Assembly (NCBI GenBank): GCA_030433805.1
Contig: JARUXA010000002.1
Location: forward strand, 186,001 to 250,000
DNA: 64,000 nucleotides
Reading direction: 5' to 3'
Origin: Sphingomonas sp. PsM26
GTDB taxonomy: Bacteria; Pseudomonadota; Alphaproteobacteria; Sphingomonadales; Sphingomonadaceae
Position numbers and translations under genes: made by a program. Below, piece after piece: positions 7,870 through 15,462 of the stretch. Within the stretch, counting starts at the first letter, position 1; each line of letters starts with the position of its first letter. The notes beneath the pieces are model-generated. The model was not told the origin of the DNA, ran no database searches, and worked only from the letters and a program-made list of their open reading frames with translations.

Positions 7870-10098
7870 ATGCGGGCGACTTGGGCTTTTGCGGGCGTGA
7901 TGCTCGCCTGTGTGGCGGTACCTGCGATGGCGGCTGATCCTGCGCCCACCCAATTGACGCTGAAAGCGGTGTTCGGCAGCCCCGATCTGTCGGGCGTCCA
8001 GCCGCGCGGCGTCAAGCTTTCGCCCGACGGGACGTTGCTGACGTCGCTGCGCCCGCGCGCGGACGAGAAGGAGCGGTTCGACCTGTGGGCGCGCGACACG
8101 CGCACCGGGCAGGAGCGGATGCTGGTCGATTCCAAGAAGGTCGGCTCGGGCGCGGAGCTGTCCGAAGCCGAAAAGATGCAGCGCGAACGCGCGCGTATCG
8201 CCGGGTCGAAGGGCATCGTGACCTATGACTGGGCCCCCGATGGCAAGACGATCCTCGTGCCGATCGACGGCGACCTGTATCTGGCGACGCTCGACGGCAC
8301 CACGCGGCGGCTGACCAACGCGCCGGGCGACGGTGCGCTCAATCCCGTAATCAGCCCCAAAGGCGGGTTCGTCAGCTTCGTGCGCGGGCAGAACCTCTTC
8401 GTCCAGCCGCTCGGTGGCGGCGATGCGCGGCCCGTCAGCAGCGATGGCGGCGGAACGGTGCACTGGGGCGAGGCGGAGTTCGTGGCCCAGGAGGAAATGG
8501 ACCGCCGCACCGGCTATTGGTGGTCCCCGCAAGACAGCCACATCGCGGTCGAGCGGTTCGACGAGGCCCCGGTCGGAATCGTCACGCGCGCCGCGATCGG
8601 CGCGAACGGGACAAAGGTCTACGACCAGCGCTATCCCGCGGCGGGGACGCCCAACGTCGCGGTCGCTTTGTACGTGATGAAGGCGGACGGGTCAGGGAAG
8701 GTGAAAGTCGACCTCGGCAGCAATCCCGACATCTATCTCGCGCGCGTCGACTGGACGCCCGATGGCAGCGCATTGCTCGTCCAGCGCGAGAGCCGCGACC
8801 AGAAGACGCTCGACATGCTCCGCGTCGATCCGGCGACCGGCAAGGCCACCGTGCTGTTCACCGAGAAATCGGGCACGCGCAGCTGGCTCAACCTGTCGGA
8901 CGCCTATCGCCCGATGAAGGACGGGAGTCTCATCTGGCGCTCGGAGCGGACCGGCTTCGGCCACCTCTACCGCTTCGCCGCGGGCAAGTGGACCGCGCTG
9001 ACCAAGGGCGACTGGGTCGTCCAATCGTTGCTCGGCGTGGATGAAGCCAAGGGGCGGCTGTTCTTCACCGGCAATAAGGACGGCGTGCTCGAACAGCACC
9101 TTTATTCGGTCGACATCGCGCACCCGAACCAGATCACGCGGCTGACCGAGGCGGGCTGGTGGAACAACGGCACGATGGACGAAGCCGCGACGCGGATGAT
9201 CGTCTCGCGCTCGAGCCCGACGCAGCCGACCCAGGTGTATCTGGCGGATGCTGGCGGCAAGCGGCTGTCATGGATCAACGAGAATGCGGTCGTCCCGGGG
9301 CATCCTTATTACCCCTATCTGGCGGCGCATCAGCAGACCAAGTTCGGGACGATCAAGGCGGAGGACGGGACCGATCTCTATTATGAGATGATCACCCCGC
9401 CGCTCGAGCCGGGGAAGAAATACCCCGTGTTCTTCCAGCATTACGGCGGCCCCGGCACCGGGCAGCAGGTCACGCGCGGGTGGGGCGGGGCGTTGCCGCA
9501 ATATCTGGTGCAGCACGGCTATATCTATTTCCAGATCGACAATCGCGGCTCGTACAATCGCGGCAAGGCGTTCGAGGATCACATCTACCGCGCGATGGGG
9601 ACGGTCGAGGTCGCCGATCAGCTCGCGGGCGCCAAGTTCATCAAGAGCCAGCCGTTTGTCGATCCTGCCAAGGTGGCGATCTATGGCTGGTCGTACGGCG
9701 GCTACATGACGCTCAAGATGCTCGAGGCGAACCCCGGCGTCTATGCGGCGGGCGTGTCGGGTGCGCCGGTGACGCAATGGGATCTGTACGACACCCATTA
9801 TACCGAGCGCTACATGGGCTCGCCGGTCGCGGACAAGCAGGCGTATGTCGCGTCGGATGCTTTGGGGAAGGCGCCTGCGATCAAGGACCCGCTGCTGCTG
9901 ATCCACGGGATGGCGGACGACAATGTCGTGTTCACCAACTCGACCGCGTTCGCCGCGCGGATGCAGTCGACCGCGACGCCGTTCGAGATGATGTTCTATC
10001 CGGGCTATACCCACCGCGTCGGCGGGCCGGGCATCAGCGAGCATCTGTGGGGGACGATCCTCACGTTCCTGGATCGGAACGTGAAGGATAAGAAGTAG
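7870..10098 (+). CDS. Exported S9 prolyl oligopeptidase (DPP-IV type)
   Basis: 742 aa. A signal peptide (WAFAGVMLACVAVPAMAA) directs export to the periplasm. The N-terminal beta-propeller carries the DPP-IV hallmark EFVAQEEMDRRTGYWWSP around residues 205-222. The C-terminal alpha/beta hydrolase domain holds the catalytic triad Ser608 (GWSYGG), Asp684 (GMADDN) and His715 (YTHRV). Length and the double-Glu motif fit S9B dipeptidyl peptidases, which release X-Pro or X-Ala dipeptides. Together with the M2 peptidase at 13496 it suggests peptide scavenging in the periplasm. It stands alone, with a palindrome pair directly downstream. Confidence 0.93.
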   Translation: MRATWAFAGVMLACVAVPAMAADPAPTQLTLKAVFGSPDLSGVQPRGVKLSPDGTLLTSLRPRADEKERFDLWARDTRTGQERMLVDSKKVGSGAELSEAEKMQRERARIAGSKGIVTYDWAPDGKTILVPIDGDLYLATLDGTTRRLTNAPGDGALNPVISPKGGFVSFVRGQNLFVQPLGGGDARPVSSDGGGTVHWGEAEFVAQEEMDRRTGYWWSPQDSHIAVERFDEAPVGIVTRAAIGANGTKVYDQRYPAAGTPNVAVALYVMKADGSGKVKVDLGSNPDIYLARVDWTPDGSALLVQRESRDQKTLDMLRVDPATGKATVLFTEKSGTRSWLNLSDAYRPMKDGSLIWRSERTGFGHLYRFAAGKWTALTKGDWVVQSLLGVDEAKGRLFFTGNKDGVLEQHLYSVDIAHPNQITRLTEAGWWNNGTMDEAATRMIVSRSSPTQPTQVYLADAGGKRLSWINENAVVPGHPYYPYLAAHQQTKFGTIKAEDGTDLYYEMITPPLEPGKKYPVFFQHYGGPGTGQQVTRGWGGALPQYLVQHGYIYFQIDNRGSYNRGKAFEDHIYRAMGTVEVADQLAGAKFIKSQPFVDPAKVAIYGWSYGGYMTLKMLEANPGVYAAGVSGAPVTQWDLYDTHYTERYMGSPVADKQAYVASDALGKAPAIKDPLLLIHGMADDNVVFTNSTAFAARMQSTATPFEMMFYPGYTHRVGGPGISEHLWGTILTFLDRNVKDKK

Positions 10099-10113
10099 GG
10101 GTAACCCGGCTTG

Positions 10114-10218
10114 CTTCCCCGGCGAAGGCCGGGGCCCAGGAGAGACACGAGAGACTGCGAGCGACTGCGCTCCGTTACCTCCACCTTCGCTCCTGGGCCC
10201 CGGCCTTCGCCGGGGAAG
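10114..10218. repeat. Paired palindromic repeat, family A copy 1
   Basis: A perfect 29-bp inverted repeat: 10114-10142 and 10190-10218, with 47 bases between. Each arm is itself a hairpin (CCCCGGC-GAAG-GCCGGGG). It sits between the S9 peptidase stop and the next start on the same strand and could also act as an RNA stem that limits readthrough. A second copy lies at 63736-63838. Confidence 0.88.
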
Positions 10219-10254
10219 CGGTAGAGCGATAATCCGGCTAGGGCGGCCATCATC

Positions 10255-10971
10255 ATGCGGTTCCTCACCACCTTCCACCTTTGGCCGTTCCTCGACACGG
10301 TCGTTAGCTATCTCGTCGCGTTCGTGCTCGGCACGCTGATCGGCGCGGAGCGGCAGTATCGCCAGCGGACCGCGGGCCTGCGCACCAATGCGCTGGTCGC
10401 GCTCGGCTCGTCCGCGTTCGTCGATCTCGGCCAGCGGCTCGGCGGCGACGTCGAGTCGATCCGGATCATCGCCTATGTCGTGTCGGGGATCGGTTTCCTC
10501 GGCGCGGGCGTGATCATGAAGGAGGGGATGAACGTCCGCGGGCTCAACACCGCGGCAACGCTGTGGTGCTCGGCGGCAGTCGGCGCGATCGCGGGGAGCG
10601 ACATGGTCGCCGAGGCGGTGTTGCTCACCGGCTTCGTCATCCTCGCCAACACGATGCTGCGCCCGCTGGTCGACGCGATCAACCGCATCCCGCTGGAAGG
10701 GCGCAGCGTCGAGGCGACCTATACCGTCACGATCACCACCGACGCCGCCGAGGCCGGGCCGATGGGCGACTTGCTCACCGAGCATCTGGAGGACGCGCAA
10801 CTCCCGGTCGCCGAGCTCGACATTATCAACCGCGGTGAGGACCGCGTCGAGATTGTGGCTAAGCTCGTCAGTACCAATATAGCGGTGAGCGAGCTCGACG
10901 CGCTAACCGATCATCTCGCCCGGGTGCATGGAATAACCCATGCGACCTGGCAGGCGCGCACGCACGATTAG
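10255..10971 (+). CDS. MgtC/SapB family membrane protein
   Basis: 238 aa. The first 150 residues form four to five membrane segments with the family motifs LGTLIGAERQ, GLRTNALVALGS and GIGFLGAGVI. Residues about 160-238 are a soluble ACT-like tail (VEATYTVTITTDAA onwards). MgtC proteins are linked to growth in low magnesium and to inhibition of the F-type ATPase in pathogens; in free-living bacteria the role is unclear. The ATG at 10255 opens directly into the first hydrophobic segment. No Mg-sensing leader is apparent upstream, only the palindrome pair. It ends 61 bases before asd. Confidence 0.88.
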   Translation: MRFLTTFHLWPFLDTVVSYLVAFVLGTLIGAERQYRQRTAGLRTNALVALGSSAFVDLGQRLGGDVESIRIIAYVVSGIGFLGAGVIMKEGMNVRGLNTAATLWCSAAVGAIAGSDMVAEAVLLTGFVILANTMLRPLVDAINRIPLEGRSVEATYTVTITTDAAEAGPMGDLLTEHLEDAQLPVAELDIINRGEDRVEIVAKLVSTNIAVSELDALTDHLARVHGITHATWQARTHD

Positions 10972-11032
10972 CAAAGCGATTGGACGTGCCCGCGTAATGA
11001 CGCTACGGGCGCGTTCCGAATTGGAGGAAGAC

Positions 11033-12061
11033 ATGGGTTACAGGATCGTGGTCGCAGGCGCGACGGGCAACGTCGGGCGCGAGATGCTCAATATTCTTGC
11101 GGAGCGCGAATTCCCGCTCGACGATATCGCGGTCGTCGCATCGTCGCGCAGCCAAGGCGACGAAGTCGATTTCGGCGAGACCGGGCGTAAGCTCAAGGTC
11201 CAGAATATCGAGCATTTCGATCCGACCGGCTGGGACATGGCGCTGTTCGCGATCGGCTCGGAAGGGACCAAGATCCATGCGCCGCGCTTTGCCGCCGCTG
11301 GCTGCACGGTGATCGACAATTCGTCGCTGTACCGGATGGACCCGGACGTGCCGCTGATCGTGCCCGAAGTGAACCCCGATGCGATCGCTGGCTATACCAA
11401 GCGCAACATCATCGCGAACCCGAATTGCTCGACCGCGCAGATGGTCGTCGCGCTCAAGCCGCTGCATGATTTCGCCAAGATCAAGCGCGTCGTCGTCGCG
11501 ACCTATCAGTCGGTGTCGGGCGCGGGCAAGGCGGGGATGGACGAGCTGTTCGAACAGTCGCGCAACATCTTCGTCGGCGATTCGGCCGAGGCCAAGAAGT
11601 TCACCAAGCAGATCGCGTTCAACGTGATCCCGCACATCGACAGCTTCCTCGACGACGGGTCGACCAAGGAAGAGTGGAAGATGGTGGTCGAGACCAAGAA
11701 GATTCTCGATCCCAAGATCAAGGTGACGGCGACCTGTGTCCGCGTGCCGGTGTTCGTCGGCCATTCGGAAGCGATCAACATCGAGTTCGAGAATGAGATC
11801 TCGGCTGACCAGGCGCAGAAGATCCTGCGCGAGGCGCCGGGTGTGATGCTCGTCGACAAGCGCGAGGACGGTGGATACGTGACGCCGGTCGAGTGCGTCG
11901 GCGAATATGCGACCTTTATCAGCCGCGTGCGCGAGGATTCGACCGTGGAGAACGGGCTGTCCTTGTGGTGTGTCAGCGACAATCTCCGCAAGGGCGCGGC
12001 GCTCAACGCGGTGCAGATCGCGGAGCTGCTCGGGCGGCGGTATCTGAACAAGGGGGACTGA
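11033..12061 (+). CDS. asd: Aspartate-semialdehyde dehydrogenase
   Basis: 342 aa, the normal length. It reduces L-4-aspartyl phosphate to aspartate semialdehyde with NADPH, the branch point to lysine/diaminopimelate, threonine and methionine. The N-terminal VAGATGNVG (residues 7-15) binds NADP, and the catalytic Cys132 lies in NPNCSTAQ. The later SVSGAGKAG stretch is also typical. The ATG at 11033 has GGAGGA seven bases upstream. Its pathway partner hom is 11 kb away at 23076-24362, so the genes are not in one operon here. A palindrome pair follows the gene. Confidence 0.97.
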   Translation: MGYRIVVAGATGNVGREMLNILAEREFPLDDIAVVASSRSQGDEVDFGETGRKLKVQNIEHFDPTGWDMALFAIGSEGTKIHAPRFAAAGCTVIDNSSLYRMDPDVPLIVPEVNPDAIAGYTKRNIIANPNCSTAQMVVALKPLHDFAKIKRVVVATYQSVSGAGKAGMDELFEQSRNIFVGDSAEAKKFTKQIAFNVIPHIDSFLDDGSTKEEWKMVVETKKILDPKIKVTATCVRVPVFVGHSEAINIEFENEISADQAQKILREAPGVMLVDKREDGGYVTPVECVGEYATFISRVREDSTVENGLSLWCVSDNLRKGAALNAVQIAELLGRRYLNKGD

Positions 12062-12084
12062 GGCGGGCCTGGCCTCGCCACATC

Positions 12085-12174
12085 CGTCATCCCCGGGGGC
12101 GGGGATCCATAGTGGCTGACATCTGCAATTAGGGGCGTCAGCGCTAATGGATTCCCACCTACGCGGGAATGACG
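12085..12174. repeat. Paired palindromic repeat with CGTCA...TCCA flanks, copy 1
   Basis: Two arms, 12085-12110 and 12147-12174, face each other. Both read CGTCA, then a short stem-loop, then TCCAT when aligned, but the stems differ: CCCC/GGGG in one arm, TCCC/GGGA in the other, so pairing is kept. Related blocks lie at 4153-4230 and 58464-58554. Confidence 0.75.
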
Positions 12175-12247
12175 CAGTGGGGAGGCGACTCTTGCGCCAG
12201 CCGCGAGCCCGCGCGATGATCCCCTCGTCTTCGTGGGGAGCCAAGCC

Positions 12248-12694
12248 ATGACAGAAACCATGACCGGCGGCTGCCAATGCGGCCGCATCCGCTATAGCGT
12301 CGCGATCGACACTACCGACGCCTACCTCTGTCATTGCCGGATGTGCCAGCGCGCGACCGGCGGGGTCTCGATCGCGTTCAAGAACGTCAAGATCGCCAAC
12401 GTCACCTGGGAGCGCGAACCCGATCGTTACCGGAGCTCCCCCATTGCGCAGCGCGGTTTCTGCAGCGCGTGCGGCTCGCCGCTGACGTTCGAATTTCTCG
12501 AACCCGGCGAGACGATGGACCTGACGGTCGGCAGTTTCGACGAGCCCGGGCGCTTCGTCCCCCGACATCATTTCTCGCCCGAGACTTGGCACGCGGCATG
12601 GCTGGACACTAAGGATCTCCCGACAACGCGGGTCGCGGATAATCCGTCGACCGCAGATCGATGGATCAAGGCACTTGGCAAACTCCCCGATTGA
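12248..12694 (+). CDS. GFA-domain (glutathione-dependent formaldehyde-activating-like) protein
   Basis: 148 aa. It has the zinc-binding cysteine pattern of the GFA fold: GGCQCG near residue 8, CHCRMCQ near 30 and FCSACGSP near 75. The founding member was described as catalysing formaldehyde plus glutathione to S-hydroxymethylglutathione, but most small GFA proteins have no proven activity. A zinc alcohol dehydrogenase of the formaldehyde-dehydrogenase type is present but far away (61042-62220). The ATG at 12248 is preferred to a GTG 15 bases upstream. It overlaps the next gene by 20 bases. Confidence 0.85.
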   Translation: MTETMTGGCQCGRIRYSVAIDTTDAYLCHCRMCQRATGGVSIAFKNVKIANVTWEREPDRYRSSPIAQRGFCSACGSPLTFEFLEPGETMDLTVGSFDEPGRFVPRHHFSPETWHAAWLDTKDLPTTRVADNPSTADRWIKALGKLPD

Positions 12695-13436
12695 ACCGCA
12701 GTTTTTCAATAGCATCGACGGCGCGCGGCTGGCGTGGCGCGAGCTGGGGGAGGGGCGCCCGGTCGTCCTGATCCACGGCTATTTCTCCGACGCGACGACC
12801 AACTGGATCAAATACGGCCACGCCGAAAAGATCGCCGCCGCGGGTTTCCGGGTGATCATGCCCGACTTGCGCGGGCACGGGTCGAGCGCGAAACCGCATG
12901 ACGCCGCCTCCTATCCGCCCGACGTGCTGATGCGCGACGGGCTCGCGCTGGTCGCGCATCTCGGGCTCGAAGACTATGATCTCGCAGGTTATTCGCTCGG
13001 TGGGCGGACGGTGATGCGGATGCTCGTCAACGGCGCGACGCCGCGGCGGGTGGCGGTGTCAGGCATGGGGCTGGACGGGATTGTCCACACGCAAGGGCGC
13101 GGCGCGTATTTCCATAACGTCCTGACCAACCTCGGCAGTTTCAAGCAGGGCACGAGCGAGTGGCTGACCGAGGCGTTCCTCAAGACCACCAAGGGCGATC
13201 CGCTCGCGTTGCTGCGGGTGCTCGACACGTTCGTCGACACGCCGCCCGAGGCGCTGGCGACGATCCGGCCGCCGGTGCTGGTCGTCAACGGGGTCGACGA
13301 TCACGACAATGGCTCGGGCGAGGCGCTCGCCGCCGCGCTACCGGACGGGCGCTATGCGAGCATCCCGGGCAATCATATGAGCGCGGTGATGAAGCCCGAA
13401 CTCGGTAGCACAATCGCTGACTTTCTCGCGGCTTGA
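12675..13436 (+). CDS. Alpha/beta-fold hydrolase
   Basis: 253 aa, no signal peptide. The oxyanion region VVLIHGYFSD, the DLRGHGSSAKP loop and nucleophile elbow GYSLGG (Ser about 106) are typical. The catalytic Asp is likely in VNGVDDHDN and the His in IPGNHMSAV near the C-terminus. The substrate is unknown; lipase, esterase and C-C hydrolase all fit. The start at 12675 is TTG, 20 bases inside the upstream GFA gene, and no better in-frame start exists before the fold begins. The overlap indicates co-translation with the GFA gene. Confidence 0.85.
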   Translation: MANSPIEPQFFNSIDGARLAWRELGEGRPVVLIHGYFSDATTNWIKYGHAEKIAAAGFRVIMPDLRGHGSSAKPHDAASYPPDVLMRDGLALVAHLGLEDYDLAGYSLGGRTVMRMLVNGATPRRVAVSGMGLDGIVHTQGRGAYFHNVLTNLGSFKQGTSEWLTEAFLKTTKGDPLALLRVLDTFVDTPPEALATIRPPVLVVNGVDDHDNGSGEALAAALPDGRYASIPGNHMSAVMKPELGSTIADFLAA

Positions 13437-13495
13437 CCATCCATTCCGGGCGGCACAGGTTGCCGCCTTCACCATATTCCCGGGGGAGTCGCATC

Positions 13496-15325
13496 TTGCG
13501 CACCAGCATTTCTACCCTTGCCTTCGCTCTCGCACTCGCCGCCACACCCGCTTTTGCACAGCAGGCGGCACCCGCCGCCGCTGACGCCGCCACCCCTGCC
13601 GCCGCCGATGCTTTCGTCGCGCGTGCGGAGAAGGCGATCGAGGCGTTCTCGACCCCGGCAGCGCAAGTCTCGTGGATCAACGTGACCTACATCACCGACG
13701 ATACCGATGCGATCGCCGCCAAATACGGCGCAGAAAGTACGGAAATGTCGGTCAAATACGCGCTTGAGGCGGCGAAATACGCGAAGATCCCTGGCCTGTC
13801 GTTCGACACCAAACGCAAGATCGATCTGCTCCGCAGCGGGCTGACGCTGCCTGCGCCGACCACCCCGGGCGCTGCGACCGAGTTGTCGACGATCGTGACG
13901 CGCATGTCCTCGGGGTATGGCAAGGGCAAGGGAACGCTTGACGGCAAGCCCTTGAACGGCAGCGATATTGAGGCGGCGATGGGCGAGGTGCGCGACCCCG
14001 CCAAGTCGAAGGAAATGTGGGTCAGCTGGCACGACAATGTCGGCGCGCCGATGCGCAAGGATTATGCGCGGCAAGTCGTGATCGCCAACCAGGGGGCGAA
14101 GGAGCTAGGGTATTCTGATGTCGGCGCTTTGTGGCGCTCGGGCTATGACATGGAGCCGGACCAGTTCGCTGCGCTGACCGACAAATTGTGGAAGCAGGTC
14201 GAGCCGCTGTATGTCGCGCTGCACACCTATGTGCGTTGGAAACTCAACGAAAAATACGGCGATGCGGTGCAGGCGAAGACCGGTCCGATCCGCGCGGATC
14301 TGCTTGGCAACATGTGGGCGCAGGAATGGGGCAATATCTACGACGTCGTCGCGCCCGCGGGTGCCGGCAATGTCGGGTACGACACGGGGGATCTGCTCAA
14401 GGCGAAGGGCTATGACCCGGTCAAGATGTTCAAAACAGGCGAGGGTTTCTATTCCTCGCTCGGGTTCAAGCCGCTGCCGGACACGTTCTGGGCGCGCTCG
14501 CAGATCGTCAAGCCCGCCGACCGCGAGGTAATCTGCCATGCCTCGGCGTGGGATCTCGACAGCATGGACGACCTGCGGATCAAGATGTGCACCAAGGTAA
14601 ATGCAGACGATTTCGTCACGATTCACCACGAAATGGGCCACAATTACTACCAGCGCGCGTACAATATGCAGCCGTTTTTATACAAAAATGGCGCGAATGA
14701 CGGCTTCCATGAAGCGATCGGCGACACCGTCGCCTTGTCGATCACACCCGACTATCTTGTGCGGATCGGGCTGCTCGACAAGACCAAGGTGCCGAGCGCG
14801 GACAAGGATATCGGGCTGCTGCTCAAACAGGCGATGGACAAGGTCGCGTTCCTGCCGTTCGGGTTGCTGATCGACAAATATCGCTGGGGCGTGTTCTCGG
14901 GCACGATCCCTGCGACGCAGTATGAGAAGGGCTGGGACGACCTGCGGTTGAAGTATCAGGGCGTCGTCCCGCCGGTGGCGCGCGACGAGACGCGGTTCGA
15001 TCCGGGGGCGAAATATCACGTGCCCGCGAGTGTGCCGTACACGCGCTACTTCCTCGCGCGGTTGTTGCAGTTCCAATTCTATCAGGCGGCGTGCAAGCAG
15101 TCGGGCTGGAAGGGGCCGCTGCATCGGTGCTCGTTTTATGACAATAAGGCGGTTGGCGAGAAGCTGAACGCGATGCTGGCGATGGGGCAGTCGAAGCCTT
15201 GGCCGGACGCGCTGGAAACGTTCACCGGGAGCCGGGAGATGTCGGGGCAGGCGATGGTTGCGTATTTTGCGCCGTTGAAGGCCTGGTTGGATAAGCAGAA
15301 CAAGGGGAAGGTTAGCGGTTGGTGA
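13496..15325 (+). CDS. Exported peptidase M2 (angiotensin-converting-enzyme-like)
   Basis: 609 aa. The TTG at 13496 follows a strong GGGGGAG site and opens a signal peptide (TSISTLAFALALAATPAFAQ). The zinc site is intact: HEMGH at 378-382, with the third ligand Glu406 in GFHEAIGDT. Length and motifs fit the M2 dipeptidyl carboxypeptidase family, which removes C-terminal dipeptides from small peptides. Bacterial members occur in Xanthomonas and sphingomonads; their physiological substrates are poorly known. An Ala-rich linker follows the signal sequence. The gene stands alone and is followed by the paired repeat at 15347-15452. Confidence 0.93.
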   Translation: MRTSISTLAFALALAATPAFAQQAAPAAADAATPAAADAFVARAEKAIEAFSTPAAQVSWINVTYITDDTDAIAAKYGAESTEMSVKYALEAAKYAKIPGLSFDTKRKIDLLRSGLTLPAPTTPGAATELSTIVTRMSSGYGKGKGTLDGKPLNGSDIEAAMGEVRDPAKSKEMWVSWHDNVGAPMRKDYARQVVIANQGAKELGYSDVGALWRSGYDMEPDQFAALTDKLWKQVEPLYVALHTYVRWKLNEKYGDAVQAKTGPIRADLLGNMWAQEWGNIYDVVAPAGAGNVGYDTGDLLKAKGYDPVKMFKTGEGFYSSLGFKPLPDTFWARSQIVKPADREVICHASAWDLDSMDDLRIKMCTKVNADDFVTIHHEMGHNYYQRAYNMQPFLYKNGANDGFHEAIGDTVALSITPDYLVRIGLLDKTKVPSADKDIGLLLKQAMDKVAFLPFGLLIDKYRWGVFSGTIPATQYEKGWDDLRLKYQGVVPPVARDETRFDPGAKYHVPASVPYTRYFLARLLQFQFYQAACKQSGWKGPLHRCSFYDNKAVGEKLNAMLAMGQSKPWPDALETFTGSREMSGQAMVAYFAPLKAWLDKQNKGKVSGW

Positions 15326-15346
15326 GGGTGCTGGGGCATTCTTCTT

Positions 15347-15452
15347 AAGCCCCTCCCCTTCAGGGGAGGGGTGGGGGTGGGGCTGTGCCTCGCAGAGCGG
15401 TTGGCTAGCTGTACTTCCCCACCCCAACCCCTCCCTGAAGGGGAGGGGCTTT
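15347..15452. repeat. Paired palindromic repeat, family B copy 1
   Basis: Two facing arms, about 15347-15382 and 15416-15452. Each contains the hairpin CCCCTCCCC-TTCA-GGGGAGGGG or its complement, with one base lost in the right arm. It lies between two converging genes and could terminate both. A second copy is at 22951-23057, with nearly identical spacer start GCTGTGCCTCGCAGAG. Confidence 0.85.
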
Positions 15453-15462
15453 TGATTGCGCG

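Noticed and set aside
11003..12715. A 570-codon minus-strand frame
   Set aside because: Antisense of asd and the GFA gene; no motifs, and it runs through a palindromic repeat.
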